From: Microbacterium album
GTDB taxonomy: Bacteria > Actinomycetota > Actinomycetes > Actinomycetales > Microbacteriaceae
Assembly: GCF_014643695.1 (NCBI RefSeq)
Contig: NZ_BMJY01000017.1
Location: 1 to 52,139, forward strand
Length of the DNA stretch: 52,139 bases
Reading direction: 5' to 3'
The notes below the pieces were generated by a model. That model did no database searches and was not told the DNA's origin. It was given only the letters and a program-made list of their open reading frames with translations. Both the position numbers and the translations under genes were made by a program. Each line of letters opens with the position of its first letter. Position 1 is the stretch's first letter. Shown here piece after piece: positions 16,233-24,642 of the stretch.

Positions 16233-17000
16233 GTGGGCGCTCCGGCGCTGGCGGCGGAGGCCATCGCGCTGACCGCTGTGGCGGTGGCGCTCGCGTGGCC
16301 CGTGCCGATCCTGCTGTCGCGCGCCGCCTGGCCCGCCCGCGCGCCGGCGACCGCGCTCGTGCTGTGGCAGCTCATCGCCATCGCCGGCGGACTGTCCATG
16401 ATCGGCGCGCTGTGGCTGTTCGGACTGGTCCTGCTTCCGGGTCGGCCGCTCCTGGCCGCGCTGCCCGCGGCGGCCCTGGCCTGCTACCTGCTCGTGCACC
16501 TCGTGCGGACGGTGGTCGCCTTCGAACGTCAGCGGCGCCGTCACCTGGCGCTGCTGCAGCTGCTGTCCTCCCCGCACCCCACGCGCGAGGCGACGCGCGT
16601 CCTGGACGACGCGGCGCCCGTCGCCTACTGCCTCCCGCGGGGCATCGGATCCGTCACGGTCCTGTCGCAGGGCCTGCTGGACCGCCTCGACGCGGACGAG
16701 CTCGCGGCCGTCATAGCCCACGAGCGCGCGCACGTGGAGGAGCGGCACGAGGTGCTGCTCGTCGCGTTCAAGGCGTGGCGGGAGGCGCTGCCCTGGTTCC
16801 CGATCGCGGCGCGCGCGGAGTCGGAGGTCGCGGCGCTGGTGGAGATGCGCGCCGACGACAGCGCGCGGCGCAGCCAGCCCGACGAGGTCCTCGCGCGCGC
16901 CATCCTCAGTGTGGCGGGCGCGACGGGTCCGGCCGCCCACGCGTCGTCGCGCCGCGATCGTCACCGTGATCGCTTCCTGCGCCTGGGCCGTGCCGGGTGA
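16233..17000 (+). CDS. M56-family membrane metalloprotease (BlaR-like without sensor domain)
   Basis: 255-residue membrane protein. Hydrophobic helices fill the first 90 residues, and a zinc protease motif HERAH lies in AVIAHERAHVEERHE near residue 165. It is shorter than BlaR/MecR and has no penicillin-binding domain, so its signal is unknown. The GTG start at 16233 comes 5 bases after blaI, so the two form a pair. The expected role is to cleave or inactivate the BlaI protein in response to a membrane signal. With cydABDC as neighbour, a respiratory or envelope stress is more plausible than beta-lactam. Confidence 0.82.
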   Translation: MGAPALAAEAIALTAVAVALAWPVPILLSRAAWPARAPATALVLWQLIAIAGGLSMIGALWLFGLVLLPGRPLLAALPAAALACYLLVHLVRTVVAFERQRRRHLALLQLLSSPHPTREATRVLDDAAPVAYCLPRGIGSVTVLSQGLLDRLDADELAAVIAHERAHVEERHEVLLVAFKAWREALPWFPIAARAESEVAALVEMRADDSARRSQPDEVLARAILSVAGATGPAAHASSRRDRHRDRFLRLGRAG

Positions 17001-17076
17001 GGAGCCTCAGGCAGTGGCGGCGCGGGCCGCGCCGCACCGTGACGCACGGCCATGGCCGGGATAGGGTGGCGAAACG

Positions 17077-18507
17077 ATGAGGACCACGCGTCGCACCTTC
17101 CTCGTCGGCGCCGGGGCGAGCGCCGTCGCAGTGCTGCTCGCGTCGTGCACGGGCGAGCCCGCGCCGCCGCGGACGTCCTCTCCCGCGCCCTCCCCGACGG
17201 GCGGCCTGGGCACGCCGACGCCCACCGGGGGCGTGCCGACGCCTGCGGCGTTCGTGCGCAGCGCGTGGGCGACGGACCCCTTCAGCCGCGGCGCCATGAG
17301 CTTCACGCCTCCCGGAGCGTCTCCCGCCGATCGTGATGCGCTCGGCGAGCCGGTGGGGGAGCGGGTGTTCTTCGCGGGCGAAGCCGTAGACGCGGAGGCG
17401 CCCGGCACGCTGCGCGGCGCGTATCACTCGGGACAGCGCGTCGCCCGGGACGTCATCGCGGTCGCCGACGAGGGCGAGCGCATCGCCGTCGTCGGGGCGG
17501 GGCTCGCGGGAGCGACAGCGGCGCGGCGCCTGGCGGACGCGGGGTACGAGGTGACCGTGGTCGAGGCGCGGGACCGCGTCGGCGGGCGCGTGCAGACCGT
17601 CCCCGACGAGGCGTGGGCCGGCGAGGATGACCTGGACGAGGCCGTGCTGCCACAGCTGGGGCCCTGGTTGCTGACGGACGCCGATTCCGAGATCTCCGCG
17701 AGGCTGGCCACGCTGGGGCTCGGCTCGGTCGAGCTCGAGGGGCAGGCGGCCGCGTCGGACGAGGGGGAGACCGACGTGCCCTCGATCGACCGTGTGCGCG
17801 AGGTGCTGGAGCACGCGGCGCTCGAGCCGGCCGACGCCTCGCTCGCCGACGCGCTGGCGGAAGCGGGCGCCGACCCCGAGGATCCCGCGCTTGCGGCCGT
17901 GCTCGCGGCGATCGCCGCGGTGTCGGGTGCGGACGCGGAAGAGCTCTCGAGCTGGTTCGCGCCGCCGCTCCCGGGCGGACCGCTCGCTGCTGCGACGGGC
18001 GACCTGACAGCGCTCGCGGGGATGCCGCTGGAGGGGCTGCAGGTCGCGCGCTCGACGGCCGTCGTCGGTGTCGCCTATGACGATTCCGGCGTGAGCCTCC
18101 GCCTCGGCACGGGGGAGGCGCTGTCGGTCGATCGCGTCGTCCTCACGGTGCCCCTCGGCGTGCTCAAGGAGGGCGGCATCGAGTTCGAGCCCGTGCTGCC
18201 GTTCACGCACCGGGGCGCGATCTCGGCGCTCGCGATGGGCGATGCCGAGAACGTGTGGCTCCGGTTCGACGAGCCCTTCTGGGACACCGGCTCACCCGCG
18301 GGCGCCGCCGCGGTCTGGCACGTCGTCGGAGGGGATGCGCCGATCCGCACCTGGATCAATCTGGAACCCGCCACGGGGCAGCCCGTCCTGGTGGGTTGCG
18401 TCGGCGGCGACGCGGCGCGCGAGCTCGCGGAGCTCGACGACGAGGGCGTGCTCGAGCGCGCGCTCGCGTCCCTCGCGGTCTTCGCACGCGACGCGACCCC
18501 GGGCTGA
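17077..18507 (+). CDS. exported flavin amine oxidase with circularly permuted fold
   Basis: 476 residues. The N-terminus has a twin-arginine (Arg5-Arg6) and a lipobox LLASC (Cys24), then a Ser/Thr/Pro linker. Residues about 59-115 carry what is normally the C-terminal end of flavin amine oxidases (WATDPFSRG, GERVFFAGEA, PGTLRGAYHSGQRVA). Only afterwards, at about 133-172, comes the FAD Rossmann motif VVGAGLAGATAARR with EARDRVGGRV, which is normally N-terminal. The chain ends at ALASLAVFARDATPG, the point where a normal enzyme would continue into the W-x-TDPF segment. Substrate unknown. TAGGGT (17062-17067) predicts a three-base leader before the ATG. Confidence 0.8.
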   Translation: MRTTRRTFLVGAGASAVAVLLASCTGEPAPPRTSSPAPSPTGGLGTPTPTGGVPTPAAFVRSAWATDPFSRGAMSFTPPGASPADRDALGEPVGERVFFAGEAVDAEAPGTLRGAYHSGQRVARDVIAVADEGERIAVVGAGLAGATAARRLADAGYEVTVVEARDRVGGRVQTVPDEAWAGEDDLDEAVLPQLGPWLLTDADSEISARLATLGLGSVELEGQAAASDEGETDVPSIDRVREVLEHAALEPADASLADALAEAGADPEDPALAAVLAAIAAVSGADAEELSSWFAPPLPGGPLAAATGDLTALAGMPLEGLQVARSTAVVGVAYDDSGVSLRLGTGEALSVDRVVLTVPLGVLKEGGIEFEPVLPFTHRGAISALAMGDAENVWLRFDEPFWDTGSPAGAAAVWHVVGGDAPIRTWINLEPATGQPVLVGCVGGDAARELAELDDEGVLERALASLAVFARDATPG

Positions 18508-18677
18508 TCCCGTCGCCGGGGCCCGCCACCCGCACACGGGCCGACATGGGGACTTCTGCCCCCGGCAACGGAGTGTTCACCTCCGCGACACGCGGGGCGG
18601 GCTCGCGGGATGGGAGGGTGACAACGCCCGCGGCGGATCGCCGGGGCAGCACCCACATGAGCCATCAGGAGACCGTC

Positions 18678-21600
18678 ATGTCCGCACCGGCCCCGCTCCG
18701 CTCCATCGGCGCCGCGTTGACCGCGTTCGCGGTCGGCATCGCCGGCGCGATCGCCGGCGTCGCGCCCGCGCACGCCGCCGCATCGCCCGACGCGCCCGTC
18801 ATCATCAACGAGGTCTACGGCGGGGGCGGCAACAACGATGGCCTCTACCGCCAGGACTTCATCGAGCTCTACAACACCACGGACGAACCGATCGATCTGT
18901 CCGGCTGGACCCTCCAGTACGCCGGCGCGACGGGCAACTTCAACAATCAGCACGCACTGACCGGGACGATCCCGGCGCAGAGCACCTACCTCGTGGGACA
19001 GGCGTTCGGCACCAACGTCGGGCTCCCGGAGCTGCCCGCCCCCGACGAGGAGGGCACCATGATGCTCAGCGGCACGGGCGGCAAGGTCGCGCTCGTGAGC
19101 TCCCTCGCCGCGATCGACGGCGACCCGGCGGGAGCGACGGTCGTCGACTACGTCGGCTGGGGCGCCGCGAACCGCTTCGCCGGTTCGGGCCCCGCGCCCG
19201 GCACGGGCAACTCGACATCGGTCTCGCGCGACGCCGCGCGGACCAACACGGCGGACAACGCCGCCGACTTCACGGCGGGCGCTCCCACCCCCGAGAACTC
19301 CGGATCGTCCGGTGAGCCCGGCCCCGAGCCCTCTCCCGAGCCGACGGCCTCTCCCGAGCCCACCGTCTCGCCCGAGCCCACCGTCTCGCCCGAGCCCACC
19401 GTCTCGCCCGAGCCCACCGTCTCGCCCGAGCCGACGGCGCCCGGCGAGCCGACCGTCGTCCCGATCGCCGACATCCAGGGCTCCGGCGATGCGTCGCCCC
19501 TCGTCGGCCGCACGGTCACGACCGAGGGAGTGGTCACCGCCGCGTACCCCACCGGTGGCTTCAACGGCTACGTGATCCAGACCGAGGGCTCCGGCGGCGC
19601 CGAGGACGCGACCCCCGGGCGCTCGGACGCGATCTTCATCTTCTCCCCGACGACCGCGGCACGCGTCGCCGTGGGCGACCTGGTGCGCGTCACCGGTGCC
19701 GTGAGCGAGTTCCACGGCCTCACCGAGATCACGGTCACCGGCACGGAGGGGCTGACCGTGCTGGGCACCGGCAGCGTCACGCCCGTCGAGGGACCCTGGC
19801 CGGCGACGGACGCCGAGCGCGAGGCGCTCGAGTCGATGCTGTTCCTGCCGACGGGCGACTTCACCGTGACGAACACGTATGCGACGAACCAGTACGGGGA
19901 GGTCGGTCTGGCCGCGGGCAGCCTGCCGCTGCGGCAGCCCACCGACGTCGCGCCCGCCGGCTCGGCGGAGGCCGCGGCGGTCGTCGCCGACAACGCGGCC
20001 CGCGCGGTCGTCCTCGACGACGGCAGCACGATCAACTTCCTGAACTCGGGCAACTCGTCGCTGACGCCGCCGTACATCTCGCTCGAGGAGCCGGTGCGCG
20101 TCGGCGCGGCGGTCACGTTCGACGAGCCCGTCATCGTCGACTACCGCAACAACGCGTGGAAGCTGAACCCGACGTCGCATCACGTCGCGGGCGAGCCCGC
20201 CCCCGTGAGCTTCGAGAACACCCGCACGGACGCCCCCGAGGCGGTCGGCGGTGACGTCACGGTCGCGACGTTCAACGTGCTCAACTACTTCACGACGCTC
20301 GGCGTCGACTGGACGCCGACCCCCACGGCGTATCGCGATCGTGCGGGCAACGGCATCACGGTGAACTCGTCGACCGGGCCGCGCGGCGCGTGGGACGCGA
20401 CGAGCTTCGCGCGCCAGCAGGTGAAGATCGTCGCCGCGATCGAGGCGCTCGACGCCGACGTCGTGGGGCTGCTCGAGATCGAGAACTCGGCGGCGCTCGG
20501 CGAGGCCGCCGACGAGGCTCTCGGCGCGCTCGTGGCCGCGCTCAACGAGGCCGCGGGCTTCGAGAAGTGGGCGTACGTGCCCTCGTCGGACGAGCTGCCG
20601 GATGTGTCGCTCCAGGACGTCATCACGAACGCGATCATCTACCAGCCGGCCAAGGTGACGCCCGTGGGCGAGTCGCGGGCGCTCGGCACCGAGAGCGGTG
20701 CGGGCCGCCCGTTCGAGAACGCGCGCGAGCCCATCGCGCAGGCCTTCGCGCCCGCGGCGGGCGGCGACAGCGTGCTCGTCGTCGTCAACCACTTCAAGTC
20801 GAAGAGCGCCGGGTCCGCCTCCGGCGCCGAGGCGGACCAGGGCGACGGGCAGGGTGCCTGGAACGCGTCGCGCGTGCGCCAGGCGACCGCGCTGACCGCG
20901 TGGGTCGAGTCGATCACCGAGGAGGGCGACGCGGTCGCGCTCACGGGCGACTTCAACGCCTACACGCACGAGGACCCCATGCGGGTCTTCGCCGAGGCGG
21001 GATACGCCAACGCGGTGACCGAACTGGCCGAGAACCAGTTCTCCTACTCGTTCGGCGGACTGTCGGGATCGCTCGACCACATCCTGCTGAACGAGGCCGC
21101 CCTCGCGAAGGCGACGGGTGCGGACGCCTGGGAGATCAACGCCGAGGAGTCCATCGCGCTCGAGTACAGCCGGTTCAACTACCACGGCACGCTGTTCTAC
21201 GACGAGTCCCCGTACCGGTCCAGCGACCACAACCCTGTCGTCGTGGGACTGGAGCTCGAGCCCCGGCTCATCGAGCTGAACCTGATCAACATCAACGACT
21301 TCCACGGCCGCATCGCGGAGGACGACACCCTCGCGTTCGCCAAGACGGTCGAGGACCTCCGGGCGCAGAACCCGGGGGCGACGGCCTTCGTATCGGCGGG
21401 CGACAACATCGGCGCGTCGCCGTTCGTCTCCGCGGTACAGGACGACCAGCCGACGATGGACGTGCTCAACGCCCTCGGCCTGCAGGCCTCCGCGGTCGGC
21501 AACCACGAGTTCGACCTCGGATACGACGACCTGATCGGTCGCGTCATGGAGGCTTCGGACTTCAGCATCCTGGGCGCGAACGTCTACGAGAAGGGCACGA

Positions 21601-23639
21601 CGAACCCCGCGCTGCCGGAGTACGACGTCATCGAGATCGCGGGCGTCGACGTCGGCTTCGTGGGCGTCGTGACCGAGGAGACGCCCTCGCTCGTCACCCC
21701 CGCCGGAATCGAGGACATCGAGTTCGGCGATCCCGTGACGGCCATCAACCGCGTCACGGACGAGCTGCTCGACGGCGACCCGTCGAACGGCGAGGCCGAC
21801 ATCGTGGTCGTGCTGGCGCACGACGGAGCGGGTGCCGGCACGCCCGACGGCTCGACGATCGAGGAGGAGCTCGCCGCCGGGGGACCGTTCGCGTCGCTCG
21901 TGCTCGACACCGACCCGCGCGTCGCGGCGTTCCTGACCGGCCACACGCACAAGCAGTACGCGTGGGACGCTCCCATCCCGGGCACCGACCGCACGCGGCC
22001 CATCCTCCAGACGGGCAGCTACGGCGAGTTCGTCGGCCACACGACGCTCGTGATCGACCCCGAGACGCACGAGGTCGTCGCGTACGAGATCGACAACGTC
22101 GAGCGCGGCGACGTGCCGACGGATGAGGAGATCGCCGCGAGCCCTGTGCTGGCCGAGGTGAAGGCGATCGTCGACGAGGCGCTCGCCTACGCGGAGGTCA
22201 TCGGCGGGCAGCCGATCGGATCCGTGACGGCGGACATCACGACGGCGTTCGCCGGCAGCGCCCGCGACGACCGCGCCTCCGAGTCGACGCTCGGGAATCT
22301 CGTGGCCAACGCGCTGCGCGACACGCTCACCGAGGAGCGCCTCGGCGGCGCGCAGATCGGCGTCGTGAACCCGGGCGGCCTGCGCGACGAGCTCTACTAC
22401 GGCGAGGACGGCGTGATCACCTACGCCGAAGCGAACCAGGTGCTGCCGTTCGTCAACAACCTGTGGACCGTCACTCTCACGGGCAGCCAGCTCAAGACGC
22501 TGCTCGAGCAGCAGTGGCAGACCGCGCCCGACGGCACGCGACCCTCGCGCCCGTACCTGGCGCTGGGCCTGTCGGACAACGTCACCTGGGTCGCGAAGAC
22601 GGCGGACGGCAACGCGACGCCCGGCGACAACGTCGCCGCGATCTACATCGACGGCCGGCTCGTGCAGCCGGACGAGGAGATCCGCATCGCCACGTTCTCG
22701 TTCCTCGCCACGGGCGGCGACAACTTCCGCATTTTCACGGAAGGGGCGGACCCGAGCGACTCGGGCCTGGTCGATCGGGACGCGTGGATCGCCTACATCA
22801 CCGAGAACTCGCCCCTGAGCCCCAGCTTCGCCCGCACCCGCGCGGTGGTCCCGGCCCTGCCCGGACCCGTCGCGCAGGGCGGGACGGTCGCCTTCGAGGT
22901 GACGGGACTGGACCTGACGAGCCTCGGCTCTCCCGCGAACACCGAGGTGGAGGTCGCCCTGGGCGAGCATGCGCTCGGCTCCTTCCCCGTCACCGCGGGC
23001 ACCGCGACGATCGCGACGCGCCTCCCGGAGGGCGTCTCGGTGGGCGCGCACACCCTGACGGTCACGGCGAGCCCGTCGGGCACCGTCGTGCGCGTCCCGC
23101 TCGAGGTCACCGCGGCGCCCGGCGAGCAGCCCCCGGGCGGGGGCGAGCAGCCGCCCGCGGGTGGCGAGCAGCCCCCGGGATCCGGCGGCGAGCTGCCCCC
23201 GACGGACGGGCTGCCGGGCACGGGCGGGATCCCCGCCCACGTCCCCGCGGACACGGAGGCGCTCCTGGAGCACGCGGACAAGCGCGTGACGGCCGTGGTG
23301 GACGGCGACCGGCTCATCTTCCGGGGCCTGGATCTGCCCGACGGCACGGTGCTCGAGGCGTACGGCTACTCGCGCGCGACATGGCTCGGCAGCGTGACGG
23401 TCCAGGGCGGCTCGGTCTCGGTCGACATCTCGAGCCTGTCGCGCACCGAACGCCACCACGTCGCACTGTTCCACGGCACCGAGCTCGTGGCGTGGGCGGA
23501 GGTGCCGCCTGTCGCGGCGGGCCCCGGCGGTCGACTCGCGACCACGGGCGGCGAGGCCGGTGGGACCGCGGCCATCGCCGGCATGATGCTCGTCGCCGGC
23601 CTGGCCCTGATGCTCCGCCGCCGCCGCACGGCGAGCTGA
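18678..23639 (+). CDS. wall-anchored ExeM-type nuclease fused to 5'-nucleotidase
   Basis: 1653-residue secreted protein. Order: signal peptide (1-35), lamin-tail domain (about 40-185), PEPT repeats (about 215-255), OB-like region, endonuclease/exonuclease/phosphatase domain (about 525-850, with GDFNAY and SDHNPV), metallophosphatase (about 865-1150, with NDFHG, GNHEFD, GHTHK), 5'-nucleotidase C-terminal domain (to about 1360, with NPGG and GGDNF), a beta domain, a GEQPPGG linker, and a sorting end LATTG + hydrophobic helix + RRRR. LAxTG fits class E sortases of high-G+C actinobacteria. It likely degrades extracellular DNA and dephosphorylates the nucleotides, scavenging phosphate and nucleosides. 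ATG 18678 is chosen because AGGAG precedes it; ATG 18657 lacks a site. Confidence 0.88.
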   Translation: MSAPAPLRSIGAALTAFAVGIAGAIAGVAPAHAAASPDAPVIINEVYGGGGNNDGLYRQDFIELYNTTDEPIDLSGWTLQYAGATGNFNNQHALTGTIPAQSTYLVGQAFGTNVGLPELPAPDEEGTMMLSGTGGKVALVSSLAAIDGDPAGATVVDYVGWGAANRFAGSGPAPGTGNSTSVSRDAARTNTADNAADFTAGAPTPENSGSSGEPGPEPSPEPTASPEPTVSPEPTVSPEPTVSPEPTVSPEPTAPGEPTVVPIADIQGSGDASPLVGRTVTTEGVVTAAYPTGGFNGYVIQTEGSGGAEDATPGRSDAIFIFSPTTAARVAVGDLVRVTGAVSEFHGLTEITVTGTEGLTVLGTGSVTPVEGPWPATDAEREALESMLFLPTGDFTVTNTYATNQYGEVGLAAGSLPLRQPTDVAPAGSAEAAAVVADNAARAVVLDDGSTINFLNSGNSSLTPPYISLEEPVRVGAAVTFDEPVIVDYRNNAWKLNPTSHHVAGEPAPVSFENTRTDAPEAVGGDVTVATFNVLNYFTTLGVDWTPTPTAYRDRAGNGITVNSSTGPRGAWDATSFARQQVKIVAAIEALDADVVGLLEIENSAALGEAADEALGALVAALNEAAGFEKWAYVPSSDELPDVSLQDVITNAIIYQPAKVTPVGESRALGTESGAGRPFENAREPIAQAFAPAAGGDSVLVVVNHFKSKSAGSASGAEADQGDGQGAWNASRVRQATALTAWVESITEEGDAVALTGDFNAYTHEDPMRVFAEAGYANAVTELAENQFSYSFGGLSGSLDHILLNEAALAKATGADAWEINAEESIALEYSRFNYHGTLFYDESPYRSSDHNPVVVGLELEPRLIELNLININDFHGRIAEDDTLAFAKTVEDLRAQNPGATAFVSAGDNIGASPFVSAVQDDQPTMDVLNALGLQASAVGNHEFDLGYDDLIGRVMEASDFSILGANVYEKGTTNPALPEYDVIEIAGVDVGFVGVVTEETPSLVTPAGIEDIEFGDPVTAINRVTDELLDGDPSNGEADIVVVLAHDGAGAGTPDGSTIEEELAAGGPFASLVLDTDPRVAAFLTGHTHKQYAWDAPIPGTDRTRPILQTGSYGEFVGHTTLVIDPETHEVVAYEIDNVERGDVPTDEEIAASPVLAEVKAIVDEALAYAEVIGGQPIGSVTADITTAFAGSARDDRASESTLGNLVANALRDTLTEERLGGAQIGVVNPGGLRDELYYGEDGVITYAEANQVLPFVNNLWTVTLTGSQLKTLLEQQWQTAPDGTRPSRPYLALGLSDNVTWVAKTADGNATPGDNVAAIYIDGRLVQPDEEIRIATFSFLATGGDNFRIFTEGADPSDSGLVDRDAWIAYITENSPLSPSFARTRAVVPALPGPVAQGGTVAFEVTGLDLTSLGSPANTEVEVALGEHALGSFPVTAGTATIATRLPEGVSVGAHTLTVTASPSGTVVRVPLEVTAAPGEQPPGGGEQPPAGGEQPPGSGGELPPTDGLPGTGGIPAHVPADTEALLEHADKRVTAVVDGDRLIFRGLDLPDGTVLEAYGYSRATWLGSVTVQGGSVSVDISSLSRTERHHVALFHGTELVAWAEVPPVAAGPGGRLATTGGEAGGTAAIAGMMLVAGLALMLRRRRTAS
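19321..19452 (+). repeat. 18-bp coding tandem repeat (PEPTVS units)
   Basis: Four near-identical 18-bp units encode PEPTVS, flanked by degenerate PEPS/PEPTA copies. It is a Pro-rich wall-spanning linker between the lamin-tail and nuclease domains, and a likely site of copy-number variation. Confidence 0.85.
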
Positions 23640-23650
23640 GCCGGCGCTCC

Positions 23651-23686
23651 CACCGGGCCCGTCGCGACTTCGCGGCGGGCCCGGTG
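23651..23686. terminator. bidirectional terminator between convergent genes
   Basis: CACCGGGCCCG (23651-23661) pairs perfectly with 23676-23686, with further pairing inside the loop. It sits between the stop of the nuclease gene (23639) and that of the Pr6Pr gene (23690), so it probably serves both. Confidence 0.75.
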
Positions 23687-23689
23687 CGG

Positions 23690-24412
23690 TCAATCCGGCC
23701 GCACCCGCTTGCGCGCAGCCACGGTGCCGGTGCGAGCGGTGGTGCCGGTGCGAGCGGCGGCGTACTCGGCGACGGCCGTGATCCGCCGTCGGCTCACCCA
23801 GACGAGCGCGGCGGCGACCCCGAGGAAGATGCTCAGCGCGGCGCCCGTCGTGAGCAGGAACTCCAGCGGGCCCGACACCTGCCGCAGGTCGAGGAAGTAG
23901 TACGGATACCAGCCGATGAGCGAGCCGCGCCACATCGTGACGCCGCCCCACAGCACCGGGTACGCGATCACGATCAGGATCACGCGGCGCGGCGCGCGCA
24001 TGCGGCCGGGCGCGAAGACCCAGTCCAGCACCGCGAGGGCCGGCAGCCAGAAGTGCAGCACCTGATCCGACCAGGGGACGTCGATCCGGATCGCGCGCTC
24101 GCCGGCCTGCCACACGAGGAAGGCGAAGACGATCCCGGCGGTCGTCGTCCAGCTCAGCACGACGGCGCGCGCCGCGGTGATCCAGGGCCTGTCGACGAGC
24201 GTCACGAGCGCCGAGACGCCCGCGATCGCCCACACGACCGCGAACATGATGTTCGACTGCATCGTCAGGTATGCGAGGAAGTTCTGGCCCGCGATCGTCT
24301 GCGAGCTCAGGCCCCACAGCAGCCGGTGGACGAGGGCGATGACGCACAGCGCGGCCCCCGCGAGGCGCAGGAGGCCGGTCAGCGAGCGGAACCTCGCCCC
24401 TCTCGTGGTCAC
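23690..24412 (-). CDS. Pr6Pr-family membrane protein
   Basis: 240 residues with about six helices and the conserved YLTMQSNIMFAVVWA and VLHFWLPALAVLDWVFAP motifs of the Pr6Pr (FAR-17a/AIG1-like) family. Biochemical function in bacteria is not established. The C-terminus has an Ala/Arg/Thr/Gly-rich tail encoded partly by an 18-bp tandem duplication (23723-23758). The start is GTG 24412. A TAGACT -10 (24466-24461) lies about 50 bp upstream. Confidence 0.75.
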   Translation of the reverse strand: MTTRGARFRSLTGLLRLAGAALCVIALVHRLLWGLSSQTIAGQNFLAYLTMQSNIMFAVVWAIAGVSALVTLVDRPWITAARAVVLSWTTTAGIVFAFLVWQAGERAIRIDVPWSDQVLHFWLPALAVLDWVFAPGRMRAPRRVILIVIAYPVLWGGVTMWRGSLIGWYPYYFLDLRQVSGPLEFLLTTGAALSIFLGVAAALVWVSRRRITAVAEYAAARTGTTARTGTVAARKRVRPD

Positions 24413-24642
24413 CGCGCGACCGTCCTCCGTCCTGGCGCGCGAGGTCGCGCCGTCTCGACGAGTCTAGGAAGGCGCTCGCCGCCCTTCGAGGACTTGACGC
24501 CCACGGCGAGGCGCGCGCCGTACCGCTTACAGGATCGGCTGTCCCGGATGCAGGCGCGTTCCCGTGCGCGCGACCTCGTCAGCCTCGTGTGGCATCAGGC
24601 GTCACGTCCGTCCTGTGAGCGGGACGTCCGCGGCTCGCAGGG

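Noticed and set aside
18575..18581. PHO box (GTTCACC) before the nuclease/5'-nucleotidase gene
   Set aside because: Only one copy is present; the expected second repeat 11 bp away does not match.
19321..19452. CRISPR-like repeat array
   Set aside because: Units are 18 bp, contiguous without spacers, in frame, and encode a PEPTVS linker.
18075..24347. 2090-codon open frame on the minus strand
   Set aside because: It is antisense to the nuclease and oxidase genes. The translation is Arg/Gly/His/Asp-rich low-complexity typical of mirrored G+C-rich codons, without any domain.
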